DNA of 64,000 nt from Saprospiraceae bacterium. GTDB lineage: Bacteria; Bacteroidota; Bacteroidia; Chitinophagales; Saprospiraceae. Below, piece by piece: positions 52,766 through 62,225 of this stretch; position 1 is the first letter of the stretch; each line of letters begins with the position of its first letter. The position numbers were made by a program, and so were the translations under genes. The notes under the pieces were generated by a model. The model made no database searches. It saw only the letters and a list, made by a program, of their open reading frames with translations, and had not been told where the DNA came from. The stretch covers positions 17,658 to 81,657 of the forward strand of contig JANQRV010000339.1 of NCBI GenBank assembly GCA_028284395.1, read 5' to 3'.

Positions 52766-53830
52766 TTAGAAATTTGGGCAATAAACACCACGTTTCTCAG
52801 GTCCCAGAATACGATAAATCAAAGCAAACTCAAATCCTCCGTTAGAATTACTAGCAGTTGACAGCGAGGATATGTTGACATCGTAACTGAAGCCAAGACT
52901 GAAATTGTTGTAGTCGAAACGAGTTGAGAGGATTGCGGCATCACTATGAATGGTTGTAGATTCGCTGCCTTCCTGGAATTTATTGGCAATTCTGGCCCAG
53001 AGTCCAATGGAGAAAGCTTGATAACTGGTCTTGGTACGACCCAGTAAAAAGCGGAAGCTGTTACCCGCGTTGACCTGGAAAGAAGGCCCTTGGCTCATGA
53101 TGATGATGCCCGGTGCCAGGCCAAGTTTGCTGTTCAATAGAAATTCTCCACCGGCATGTACTGTAAATCTACTGTACAAGGGATCTTCTACGCCCTCCCT
53201 AAAGGATTGATTGGCGCGAGCCAGGTGATGAAAAGCACCTCCCAAATAAAAGTTATTGTTTTCATTGAAGACCGTAAACCAAAGCAATCCGGCAGCTAGA
53301 TCGGCGAAGGTAAAGTTGTCGATGAAACCTTCTTCCATTGAATCTACATTGGGGTCGAAAGCGCCCAAGTCGGTACTGAATTGGTTGCCCCATCTCAAAT
53401 TAATGAAATCGATGCTCCTTTGGGCAACACCGGCTTCTGCACCCACTACCAGATAATTGGACTGTTTGCGGTTGCCCCCCATGTATTTACTGTATGAACC
53501 CGAAACCTTTCCGGTGACGGTAGCAAAATCAGCCTCTCCGGCGCGGTCACCCCAAAAGGTGCCCCCGATTCCGAAATAATCGTAGCGGCCAACCGGTATT
53601 CTTTGATCGTAAGAAACGGAGTAAGTCCGGAAGGAATTAGAACGCAAAACACTGGCCCACTGATTCCGATAGTTGGCAACCAATCTGATGTTCCCATTGA
53701 TAACGCCGGTCATAGCTGGGTTCAGATTGGTGGGAGACATATAGAACTGAGAAAAGTGAATATCCTGCCCTTGCAGGGAAAAGACCCCTAAAGAAAAAGT
53801 GAAGATTATTAGTAATTGGAATTTTTTCAT
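52766..53830 (-). CDS. PorP/SprF-family type IX secretion outer-membrane protein
   Basis: The 354-residue product (ATG at 53830; two residues longer from 53836) has a signal peptide (about 1-22, ending SLQGQ) and the family opening DIHFSQFYMSPTNLNPAMTG, followed by NYRNQWASV and repeating barrel strands. PorP/SprF proteins form the outer-membrane part linked to type IX attachment or gliding. There are usually several paralogues per genome, so the exact role of this one is open. A short A-T rich spacer with a 6-bp hairpin (52713-52731) follows. Confidence 0.93.
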   Translation of the reverse strand: MKKFQLLIIFTFSLGVFSLQGQDIHFSQFYMSPTNLNPAMTGVINGNIRLVANYRNQWASVLRSNSFRTYSVSYDQRIPVGRYDYFGIGGTFWGDRAGEADFATVTGKVSGSYSKYMGGNRKQSNYLVVGAEAGVAQRSIDFINLRWGNQFSTDLGAFDPNVDSMEEGFIDNFTFADLAAGLLWFTVFNENNNFYLGGAFHHLARANQSFREGVEDPLYSRFTVHAGGEFLLNSKLGLAPGIIIMSQGPSFQVNAGNSFRFLLGRTKTSYQAFSIGLWARIANKFQEGSESTTIHSDAAILSTRFDYNNFSLGFSYDVNISSLSTASNSNGGFEFALIYRILGPEKRGVYCPNF

Positions 53831-54124
53831 AAGCATAATTAGTTTGTAAAAAGCTGCTTAATTTTATTTGTGATTCATCGATTCAAGCAGAATTCTATGG
53901 TTAATAGACCAAATTTGTAACGCCGATCATGTGGGGTTTATTTTTAGCGATGTACAGGGCTATTCCAAGATGTATTGAGAGAGAAGTAGAAATTAAGTCT
54001 TGCACGAGATCTTGTGGAGTTAAAGATAGCAGTTTTGGCTCATTGTACCTAATAATATCACACTTAGGTCTCTGCCCTAACTTTTTGCAATAACTATGCC
54101 ACTAATAGTGTGGCTATTGGAGCA

Positions 54125-55219
54125 TCAATTGCTGTTGGCTTCTTCGTTTTTCCACTGTGCTCCATACTCTTCCACCAGTATATTATCGTAGTGATCCGCC
54201 TTGGCGAACAAGTGCTTGAACAACTCAAGGCCGGTGTCGGCATTCAAATAACGATCGTAAATCAACAAGGACATAATGATGTCTTGCCCCTTAATGCTGA
54301 ATGTCAGTCCTTCCAACTCATAATTGAGGCGTAGTAAGTACTCGTACAGGGGTTTGATATTCTTTTTGGGCAATAGGCATAAGTAGGCATCACCCGTGAT
54401 GAGCCCTGTCTTTTCGTAATAAGAAATATTGACCTTTGCGCTGCCTTCCAGTATTTGCCAGTTGTTAGGCCCTCTTCGGGAAAGTCTTACATCGTGTTCG
54501 GCTTTTTCCACAATTTCTTCGATCGTCTTGCAGATCCCGACCGGCTCATATTCTTCTACTTTCGATGGGAGTTCGACCTTGGCTCCGCAATGAGGACAAT
54601 AGTCTTGCTCGATCATATGATCAAAGACAACATTCGAACAAGATTCACAACGTGCCCCTACTTCACCCTCGCCCTTAAGGAACTCGGCGATGGACGACTC
54701 CAGATAACGGACGGGCAGAGAAAAGCCAATGTTATTGCCATCTTTGATGATAAAAGTATTGACACCGATGACCGAACCCTTATTGTTGACCAACGGGCCA
54801 CCACTATTTCCGGGGTTTAACGCCGCATCATGTTGGATGTATTTGATGTCATTTTGAACATGATTGATATTGGAAATAATGCCTTGAGTGGCCGTATATT
54901 TTAGGCCAAAAGGGTGGCCTACCGCAATGATTTGGTCGCCCTGTCCCATCTGGTCACCTTGCGCTAAATCGACCGAAGGAAGCTGGTCCGAATTGGAGAT
55001 TTCTAGAAAGGCTAAATCGTACTTGGGGTCGGTATATAATACTTTGACCAACTGTTTGGAGAGAGAATTTCCTTCCACTACTACATTTCTGTTGCCCCGT
55101 ACTACATGTTCATTTGTAATAATCAGGTTGGGATAATCCAGATAGAAGCCAGTACCAGTGTTGTAAGGTGTGGCAATCTGAATTACGATATCTCTATAGC
55201 GTTCTATTATATCTCTCAT
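54125..55219 (-). CDS. Cytosolic trypsin-like serine protease with zinc ribbon and YbjN-like domain
   Basis: The 364-residue protein has no signal peptide. The N-terminal part is a trypsin-like protease with the triad His38 (TNEHVV), Asp68 (KYDLAFLE) and Ser139 (NPGNSGGP). A zinc ribbon follows (CESC ... CPHCG, about 190-215), then a C-terminal domain (about 240-350) that resembles YbjN/type III chaperone-like folds (GPNNWQILEGSAKVNISYYEKTG). There is no PDZ domain and no export signal, unlike DegP. The order protease-zinc ribbon-YbjN is unusual. The gene stands alone on its strand. Confidence 0.85.
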   Translation of the reverse strand: MRDIIERYRDIVIQIATPYNTGTGFYLDYPNLIITNEHVVRGNRNVVVEGNSLSKQLVKVLYTDPKYDLAFLEISNSDQLPSVDLAQGDQMGQGDQIIAVGHPFGLKYTATQGIISNINHVQNDIKYIQHDAALNPGNSGGPLVNNKGSVIGVNTFIIKDGNNIGFSLPVRYLESSIAEFLKGEGEVGARCESCSNVVFDHMIEQDYCPHCGAKVELPSKVEEYEPVGICKTIEEIVEKAEHDVRLSRRGPNNWQILEGSAKVNISYYEKTGLITGDAYLCLLPKKNIKPLYEYLLRLNYELEGLTFSIKGQDIIMSLLIYDRYLNADTGLELFKHLFAKADHYDNILVEEYGAQWKNEEANSN

Positions 55220-55323
55220 CCAAAATGAGGAATAGAGTTAATGGTCAGTGGAAAGCAAAATAAGAATAGATTGCTACAATTCAAAGTGTAAACAAGAAAT
55301 AGCGCTGAAAGCAAAAGTAGCGC

Positions 55324-55578
55324 TTAACCCAATTTCGAAACGTGGCGCGACAACTTAGACTTTAGGTTAGAGGCCTTGTTCTTATGCCAGGTTTTCTTCT
55401 TGGCCAATTTGTCGATCATACTAATGACCTTCGGAAGAAATTCTTCTGCTTCCTTCTTGTCTTCCATCTCGCGAAGCTTCTTGATAGCAGTTCTGGCAGA
55501 TTTCTTGTAATATCGGTTTCTCAACCTTTTTACTTGATCCTGCCGCATTCTTTTCTTAGCCGATTTATGATGTGCCAT
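55324..55578 (-). CDS. rpsT: 30S ribosomal protein S20
   Basis: S20 binds 16S rRNA and helps assemble the small subunit. The 84-residue protein begins MAHHKSAKKRMRQDQ and is rich in Lys and Arg throughout, with the conserved KTWHKNKASNLKSKLSRHV near the C-terminus. It sits alone, with its own promoter. Confidence 0.96.
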   Translation of the reverse strand: MAHHKSAKKRMRQDQVKRLRNRYYKKSARTAIKKLREMEDKKEAEEFLPKVISMIDKLAKKKTWHKNKASNLKSKLSRHVSKLG

Positions 55579-56006
55579 ACGTGCTTTTTTCTTCTAAAAT
55601 TTTAATGGACCGCAAATTTAGGTATTTTTCTCCTAGCGGCCCAATAATTTAAGGTATAATTGTCTCGTTTAATGGGGAATTATTCAATCGGTGAACCAAA
55701 TGGACAATAAAGCATTCTTTTGAGAGAGGAAAAGTTTAAAATCGGTTTGATTCGTTTTTTGCTTTTCAAAAGCAGATTTTTCCAGAAAATATTTGCTTTT
55801 TCTAGAATTCAGATTGTTATTTGCAACCTAATTCGAATAATTTCGAAATAACTAAAAAACAAATGATCAGGCAACACAAACTCTTTTAAAGATCAGGATT
55901 GATTCTCGACTGATTTTGGCATTAAGGGGCCTAGCCAAAGCCTTTTATTGTTGCCAGATTGCTTTCCTAAACACGCAAGATTAAATTACGGGAAAATTGT
56001 AAAGAA
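55579..56006. other. Non-coding spacer between rpsT and sucA, with palindrome
   Basis: This 428-base spacer holds the rpsT promoter (TAAATTTG on the minus strand at 55620-55613) and a perfect palindrome TGCTTTT-C-AAAAGCA (55760-55774). A second one follows, TTTTC and GAAAA around CA (55789-55800 approximately). They lie about 200 bases before sucA. No exact promoter for sucA and no small gene were found. Confidence 0.5.
55613..55620 (-). promoter_or_regulatory. Promoter -7 element of rpsT
   Basis: On the minus strand TAAATTTG (55620 to 55613) matches TAnnTTTG and is 35 bases before the rpsT ATG at 55578. Confidence 0.5.
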
Positions 56007-58766
56007 ATGGCCGATTTTTCATTCATAACCAATGCGCATCCAAGTTACATAGATTCCATGTACCAACGTTACATGGAGAACCCTGAAATGGTCGAGCAAA
56101 GCTGGCGCACTTTTTTCCAAGGATTCGAATTTGCCAAGGAGCATGCCAACGGTGAAACCGAAACCCGGGCGGAGGTGGAATTTACCAGCAAGGAATTCCA
56201 AGTGTTAGCACTGATTAAGGCCTTTCGCAATCGCGGTCACCTGCTTTCGACTACGAATCCCATCATGACGAGGCGGGATCGCAGGCCAAATCTCAATTTT
56301 GAAGATTTCGGTCTGGCGGAGGCCGACCTGGAAACGGTCTTTTTGGCCGGAACGGAAACCGGTTTGAAGCGGCCGGCTACTTTAAAAGAAATTATTGACC
56401 ATCTTTCCAAAGTCTACTGCGGAAACATCGGATTCGAATATCATCACATTCAGGATCGTGAAAAGCGTCGTTGGATCAGAGCAAAAATAGAAGGACACGA
56501 TCCGGATAACAGCTTTGGGCTAAATTTGAATAAAAAGCGACGGATCCTCAAAAAATTGAATGGGGCAGTCATGTTCGAACGCTTCTTGCACACCAAATAC
56601 GTGGGGCAGAAGCGGTTTTCTTTGGAAGGAGGTGAAAATGCCATTGTAGCCCTTGACGGCCTCATCAATGCTGCAGCCGACGATCGGGTCGAAGAAGTGG
56701 TTATTGGTATGGCTCACCGGGGACGACTGAATGTATTGGCCAACATCATGGGGAAAACCTATGAGATGATTTTCAATGAATTTGAGGGGACAGCCATACC
56801 GGATTTGAGTTTTGGAGATGGAGATGTCAAATACCACCTCGGATTTTCCTCTCAGATTGAGACGCTAAGCGGCAAGACCATTCATTTGAAGCTAGCACCC
56901 AATCCCTCTCACCTAGAGTCGGTCGATCCGGTTGTCGAGGGGTTTGCGAGAGCAAAGGCAGATATACTTTACGGAAGTGATTACGATCGCATACTACCGA
57001 TATTGATCCATGGAGATGCTGCGGTTGCAGGACAGGGCATTGCCTACGAAACCGTACAAATGAGCCAATTGGATGGCTACTATACCGGCGGAACCATTCA
57101 TTTTGTGATTAATAATCAAATCGGCTTCACGACAGATTTTGACGATGCCCGTTCTTCCACTTATTCAACCGGAGTGGCTAGTGTGGTCCAGGCGCCGGTG
57201 TTCCATGTAAACGGAGACGACCCCGAGGCGGTGCTATTTGCAGCGGAATTTGCAATCGAATACCGGCAGAAATTCAATAACGATGTTTTCATCGATATGG
57301 TCTGTTACCGGAAACACGGACACAATGAAGGGGATGATCCGCAATTCACACAACCGGAGATGTACAAGATCATCAAAAAACATCCGGATCCCCGGGAAAT
57401 TTACAGTAAGAAGTTGATTCAACGGGGAGATGTCGATCGGGCCCTAGCCGAAAAAATGGGCAAGTCCTTCTGGTCTGACCTCCAAGATCGCTTAGATGAG
57501 GTCAAGGAGCGACCTCTGCCTTATGCTTATCAAGAGCCTGAATTGGCATGGAGGAAGTTAAAGCGGACCATCGATCCAGAAGATTTTGCTGTTTCTCCCG
57601 ACACCGGATTGGAGAAGAGTAGTCTTGAAAAGATCATCAATCACCTAATGGTCATCCCGGAAGGATTTGCTCCTTTGGGCAAGGTAAACCGCCTCTTTAA
57701 AGGGAAAAGAAAGTTGATCAATGCCAATCAATTAGATTGGGGACTAGCCGAACTCCTGGCTTATGGTAGCATTTTGTTGGATGGGCAAAATGTACGAATG
57801 AGTGGACAGGATGTGATGCGAGGAACGTTTTCGCACCGGCACGCGGTATTGAACGATGTGAATACGGAAGAAGAATACAATCGATTGGATGGAATAGCGG
57901 AAGGGCAAGGTAAATTTATGATTTATAATTCTTTGCTTTCCGAATTTGGCGTGCTTGGTTTTGAGTATGGTTATTCCCTGGCAACGCCCGATACACTAGT
58001 GGTATGGGAAGCCCAATTTGGCGACTTCTACAATGGTGCCCAGACAATTGTTGATCAATACATCACCGCTGCAGAAAGTAAATGGCAGCGGATGTCCGGA
58101 CTGGTAATGTTGCTTCCCCACGGTTATGAGGGGCAAGGTCCTGAACATTCCAGTAGCCGTATGGAACGCTTTCTTCAGGCGTGTGCCGAATTCAATATTA
58201 CCGTGGCGAATGTTACTACACCCGCCAATTTTTTCCACATCATTCGCCGGCAATTGATGCGGCCTTTCCGCAAACCATTGGTAATCATGACGCCTAAGTC
58301 TTTGCTAAGGCATCCCGAAGTTGTTTCCGACATGTCAGAATTTGAAACCGGAAGTGCCTTCCAGGAATTGTTAGATGATCCGACTGTCGGCCCACGGAGT
58401 GGAAAGAAGGTTAAGCGACTTCTTCTATGTACCGGGAAGATTTACTACGATTTGATGAGCTACAAAAAAGCGGAAAACAGAGATGACGTAGCCATTGTCA
58501 GAGTCGAGCAATTGTATCCATTGCCGGCAAAACAACTGAATAAAATCTTCAAGAAGTATAATGCAGCAGAGGTGTTTTGGGTACAAGAAGAGCCTTCCAA
58601 TATGGGTGGGTGGCAGTACATGAATGCAATTTTTCTCAGTGAGTTCGTTGGTCTTGAAACACCATTGCACCTGGTTTCTCGCAAATCCAGTGCTTCGCCA
58701 GCAACTGGATTTAAGAAGGTGCATGATCAGCAACAGGTGGAAATCGTAGATCGCGCATTTAATTAA
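56007..58766 (+). CDS. sucA: 2-oxoglutarate dehydrogenase E1 component
   Basis: E1 uses thiamine diphosphate to decarboxylate 2-oxoglutarate in the TCA cycle. The 919-residue product has the N-terminal segment MYQRYMENPEMVEQSWRTFF that binds E2, then the TPP domain (GMAHRGRLNVLANIMGK, HGDAAVAGQGIAYETVQMSQ, NNQIGFTT) and the C-terminal pyrimidine-binding part (LLPHGYEGQGPEHSSSRMERFLQ). Length is normal. The E2 gene (sucB) is not downstream; the next gene is unrelated. Confidence 0.97.
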   Translation: MADFSFITNAHPSYIDSMYQRYMENPEMVEQSWRTFFQGFEFAKEHANGETETRAEVEFTSKEFQVLALIKAFRNRGHLLSTTNPIMTRRDRRPNLNFEDFGLAEADLETVFLAGTETGLKRPATLKEIIDHLSKVYCGNIGFEYHHIQDREKRRWIRAKIEGHDPDNSFGLNLNKKRRILKKLNGAVMFERFLHTKYVGQKRFSLEGGENAIVALDGLINAAADDRVEEVVIGMAHRGRLNVLANIMGKTYEMIFNEFEGTAIPDLSFGDGDVKYHLGFSSQIETLSGKTIHLKLAPNPSHLESVDPVVEGFARAKADILYGSDYDRILPILIHGDAAVAGQGIAYETVQMSQLDGYYTGGTIHFVINNQIGFTTDFDDARSSTYSTGVASVVQAPVFHVNGDDPEAVLFAAEFAIEYRQKFNNDVFIDMVCYRKHGHNEGDDPQFTQPEMYKIIKKHPDPREIYSKKLIQRGDVDRALAEKMGKSFWSDLQDRLDEVKERPLPYAYQEPELAWRKLKRTIDPEDFAVSPDTGLEKSSLEKIINHLMVIPEGFAPLGKVNRLFKGKRKLINANQLDWGLAELLAYGSILLDGQNVRMSGQDVMRGTFSHRHAVLNDVNTEEEYNRLDGIAEGQGKFMIYNSLLSEFGVLGFEYGYSLATPDTLVVWEAQFGDFYNGAQTIVDQYITAAESKWQRMSGLVMLLPHGYEGQGPEHSSSRMERFLQACAEFNITVANVTTPANFFHIIRRQLMRPFRKPLVIMTPKSLLRHPEVVSDMSEFETGSAFQELLDDPTVGPRSGKKVKRLLLCTGKIYYDLMSYKKAENRDDVAIVRVEQLYPLPAKQLNKIFKKYNAAEVFWVQEEPSNMGGWQYMNAIFLSEFVGLETPLHLVSRKSSASPATGFKKVHDQQQVEIVDRAFN

Positions 58767-59148
58767 AAATCAGGAAAATTCAAAAAAAAATCATATATTT
58801 GTATCCATAGGATTGTATGTTTATCCTATGCCCCAACAATATTCACGAAATTCTCAGCCACTTCAAGTCTTGATCTAGAAAACTAAGATCGTCCCAGTTA
58901 AACTAAGCATTCACGACATTAACTATGAAATATAGACTCATTTACTTCAATGAAAATTGATGGGTTTATACAAAAGGCACTAAGAATTTCGCGCAGTATT
59001 CATTATCATTTCAATCTATCCTTAAACATAAACCCAATACAAATCTAAGGCTTTACAAAAGACGATCGCTCTCATTACTCAGGAGACTAAAATACTCTTA
59101 ATTAGCAAATAAATTACCAGATTTAACCTAACGTAAATTGTGATTGCC
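58767..59148 (+). promoter_or_regulatory. Promoter and structured leader upstream of a small conserved protein
   Basis: TATATTTG (58794-58801) matches TAnnTTTG. Just after it, CATAGGAT (58806-58813) and ATCCTATG (58823-58830) form a perfect 8-bp inverted repeat around the expected transcription start. Further on, GGGTTTAT (58962-58969) can pair with ATAAACCC (59028-59035). No reading frame in the roughly 320-base leader has support. It could be a regulatory leader or a separate small RNA gene. Confidence 0.45.
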
Positions 59149-59454
59149 ATGAAGATTTCCATCAAAAAGAAGTTGAGCGATATTCAAAAAGAGTTCAATT
59201 CTAAATTCCCTTACTTGAGACTAGAGTTTTACCAAGAGCAACGCGATGCCGAAGAAGGAAAACCATCACAGCAACTATTGAATGCCGATCGTACAATTAA
59301 AGAGGTTAGTCCCGATGCACCATCGGAGGATCTAAACATTGATGGCGAGTTTACCGTAAGTACGCTGAAAGAGAAGTTTATGGAAAAATTCGGAGTCAAT
59401 ATTCAGATTTTTAGAAAATCTGGTGACTCGTGGATGCAAACAACCAATAAGTGA
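59149..59454 (+). CDS. Conserved small protein of unknown function
   Basis: A 101-residue charged protein starting at the ATG 59149 (an ATG at 59140 would add three residues): MKISIKKKLSDIQKEFNSKFPYLRLEFYQEQRD, then ADRTIKEVSPDAPSEDLNIDGEFTVSTLKEKFMEKFGVNIQIFRKSGDSWMQT. The pattern of helix then strand-helix-strand looks conserved in Bacteroidota, but I know of no function. It is preceded by a long structured leader and followed by its own terminator. Confidence 0.75.
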   Translation: MKISIKKKLSDIQKEFNSKFPYLRLEFYQEQRDAEEGKPSQQLLNADRTIKEVSPDAPSEDLNIDGEFTVSTLKEKFMEKFGVNIQIFRKSGDSWMQTTNK

Positions 59455-59578
59455 CATTGAGCTTATCCAAAAAAGCAGATACTAAAACGAATACAGAATG
59501 ATAATACAAGATACTTAGATGCAAAAGTAATTTTATACCAGAACCGCGTACTCAACCTTTTGGTTAGACGAGTTCTAG

Positions 59579-59617
59579 AGAAAGAAGTCTTCATTGTATA
59601 TTGGAGACTTCTTTTCT
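59579..59617 (+). terminator. Terminator-like hairpin downstream of the small conserved gene
   Basis: AGAAAGAAGTCT (59579-59590) pairs with AGACTTCTTTTCT (59605-59617), 12 base pairs with one bulged T, then a T-rich run. Confidence 0.7.
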
Positions 59618-59658
59618 ATTTTAGGGTTTCGCATTCCGGTATCACTAATTTACAGTCA

Positions 59659-62166
59659 ATGAAATTCCAACTTTTGTTTTTTCTAATGGCATTGACCGGC
59701 ACAATCTACGGTCAGTTGCAGTCTCCAGATCAGTTCTTGCCTCACCCTTGGGGCAGTCACTTCACGCCCCATCATATACTCCCCAATTATTTCAATCATG
59801 TTGCCGACAATAGTTCCAGGGTACAACTGATTCAATATGGGCACACCAACGAAGGACGCCCGTTGATTATGGCTTTTGTGTCTTCGCCGGAAAATCTGGC
59901 TGTTTTAGACGAAATCCGTCAAAACAATCTTCGCCGAGCCGGCGTGTTGCCGGGAGAGACCGATGTCAACCTCGATCGGGCAATTGTATGGATAAGCTGT
60001 TCGGTTCACGGCAATGAAGCGGCTGGTACGGAGAGTGCTTATCAGCTCTTGTACGAACTCGCCAATCCGGCAAATGAACGTACGCAAGACTGGTTGAAAA
60101 ATACAATTGTCGTACTCGACCCGTCTCTCAACCCCGACGGTTATGCCCGTTATACCAACTGGTATCGACGGGCAGCAGGCCATATTCCCGATTATGATCC
60201 GGAGGCTCGCGAGCACAACGAACCCTGGCCCCGTGGCCGGACGAATCACTATTATTTTGACCTGAACCGGGACTGGGCCTGGCAAACTCAAGTTGAATCG
60301 AGGCAACGTATGAGGGTTATCAATAGTTGGTTGCCCCACGTTCATGCCGACCTTCATGAACAAGGAGTGAACAGTCCATACTATTTTGCACCTGCAGCTC
60401 AACCCTATCATCCATATGTCACAAGCTGGCAAAGACACTTTCAGGTAGAGATCGGGAAAAATCACGCCAAGTATTTTGACGCCAACGGGTGGTTGTATTT
60501 TACGAAGGAGGTTTTTGATTTGCTCTATCCCAGCTATGGAGATACATATCCTACTTTTAATGGTGCGATTGGGATGACCTATGAGCAAGGGGGAAGTGGT
60601 CGGGCTGGACGAGGCATCACGATGAATAATGGAGACACGCTGACTTTGAGGGATCGGGTCGATCATCATTTGGCCGCTTCTTTGTCAACGATTGAAGTCA
60701 GCTCTAATAATGCCGACCGCTTGATTGAAAATTTTGGTGATTTTTGGGACAAGAGCCGCAATGATCCTCCGGGTAAGTACAGAAGCTTCATTGTGCCGGC
60801 GACCAATCCTCCGGCAAAGATTCGTGCATTTTGTGATGTTTTGGAAAAGAATGGAATTGAGTACGGAAGTCGCCCCCGGGGATTGACGGCAGAAGTATAC
60901 GATTACGTGGATGGTCAGACTAAAGAAATACAGATTCAAGCCAGCGATTTGATCATTAGCACCAATCAACCGAAAGGTCTGTTGGTACAGGTTTTGCTGG
61001 AACCGAGCCCAGAACTTGTGGATTCGAATACCTACGATATTACGGCCTGGTCATTACCTTATGCCTATGGCCTACAAACTTACGCCTCCACGCTGAAGGT
61101 GGAAGTTACCGAGGAGTATTCCTTCATACCTAACCCCCCTTTTCCAGAGAACAAGCCCTATGCCTACCTCATTAAGTGGCGTTCATTTCAAAGCGCTCAG
61201 TTATTGGCAAAGTTGCTTCAAAATGACATCAAGGTCAGATTTGCAAAGAAAGAATTTAAGATCGACGGAAAGGTGTATCCGGCAGGGACCTTGGTTGTCA
61301 ACCGGGCTGATAATCGAAAAAATCTCCATTTTCATCAGAAGGTCAAGGAAGTCGCATCTGGGTTCGAGGAAGAAGTATCATCGGTAGAGACCGGATTCGT
61401 GGAAACCGGGCCCGATTTTGGGTCGTCTGCCTATCAATTTATTGAAGTTCCGAAGGTGGCCATCATCGGAGGGGAGTCGACCTATTCAAATTCCTTTGGA
61501 GAGTTATGGTATTTCCTGGATCAGGACTTGAAATATCCGGCAACCATCTATGAAGAGGATAATCTGGCGGAACTGCCTTTTGAATCTTTCAACACTTTAA
61601 TATTAACCGACGGGCGTTATCAGGTAGATTCAACGGCGATGTCCGTGCTGAGGGAATGGATCGAAGCCGGGGGGCATTTGATCCTGATCGGAGTGGCGAA
61701 TCGGACTTTTGCCGGTCGCAGCAGGTTTGATTTGCGCAGGCGGCGACCAGAAAATGAAGGCGCAACTTCATCCAAAGAGGCAAAAATGAAGTTAGAGCCC
61801 TATGGCGATGCTCGTCGACGCCGGCTGATGGATAACATTCCCGGAGCCATTATACGCAACCAAATGGACAATACCCACCCCCTTGGTTTTGGCCTTCCGC
61901 GATACTACTACTCTCTGAAAACCTCTTCTCTACACTTTCCCTATTTGCGAAATGCCTGGAATGTTGGTGTAATTGGAGAAGAGGTGGTTCACGAAGGGTT
62001 CATCGGCAGCAAAATCAAGAAGAAACTGAGGAATACCACGACAGTTGCCGGACAAGATATGGGTGATGGTCATATTACCTATCTGGTCGATAATCCTTTG
62101 TTTCGGGCTTTTTGGTATAACGGCAAACTATTGGTGGGCAATGCATTGTTTCTGGCAGGGCAGTGA
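59659..62166 (+). CDS. M14-family zinc carboxypeptidase, exported
   Basis: The 835-residue protein (ATG at 59659 gives a signal peptide ending TIYGQ; the reading from 59560 has no signal) carries the M14 zinc site: His117 and Glu120 in SVHGNEAAGTESAYQ and the third ligand His233 in HADLHEQG. The catalytic Glu309 is in MTYEQGGSGRAG. LNPDGYARY and LNRDWAWQTQ are further family signatures. The C-terminal half (about 400-835) includes a class I glutamine amidotransferase-like fold, as in many Bacteroidota secreted carboxypeptidases. It probably releases C-terminal residues from peptides in the periplasm or outside the cell. Confidence 0.92.
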   Translation: MKFQLLFFLMALTGTIYGQLQSPDQFLPHPWGSHFTPHHILPNYFNHVADNSSRVQLIQYGHTNEGRPLIMAFVSSPENLAVLDEIRQNNLRRAGVLPGETDVNLDRAIVWISCSVHGNEAAGTESAYQLLYELANPANERTQDWLKNTIVVLDPSLNPDGYARYTNWYRRAAGHIPDYDPEAREHNEPWPRGRTNHYYFDLNRDWAWQTQVESRQRMRVINSWLPHVHADLHEQGVNSPYYFAPAAQPYHPYVTSWQRHFQVEIGKNHAKYFDANGWLYFTKEVFDLLYPSYGDTYPTFNGAIGMTYEQGGSGRAGRGITMNNGDTLTLRDRVDHHLAASLSTIEVSSNNADRLIENFGDFWDKSRNDPPGKYRSFIVPATNPPAKIRAFCDVLEKNGIEYGSRPRGLTAEVYDYVDGQTKEIQIQASDLIISTNQPKGLLVQVLLEPSPELVDSNTYDITAWSLPYAYGLQTYASTLKVEVTEEYSFIPNPPFPENKPYAYLIKWRSFQSAQLLAKLLQNDIKVRFAKKEFKIDGKVYPAGTLVVNRADNRKNLHFHQKVKEVASGFEEEVSSVETGFVETGPDFGSSAYQFIEVPKVAIIGGESTYSNSFGELWYFLDQDLKYPATIYEEDNLAELPFESFNTLILTDGRYQVDSTAMSVLREWIEAGGHLILIGVANRTFAGRSRFDLRRRRPENEGATSSKEAKMKLEPYGDARRRRLMDNIPGAIIRNQMDNTHPLGFGLPRYYYSLKTSSLHFPYLRNAWNVGVIGEEVVHEGFIGSKIKKKLRNTTTVAGQDMGDGHITYLVDNPLFRAFWYNGKLLVGNALFLAGQ

Positions 62167-62225
62167 TTCATAAAATGTCGGCAAAAAATGATAATTTACC
62201 CAGTGAAAAATAATACACCATAGTT

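Noticed and set aside
59905..60669. 254-residue minus-strand frame inside the carboxypeptidase gene
   Set aside because: Shadow of the M14 gene, whose catalytic motifs are clear; the antisense frame shows no protein family features.
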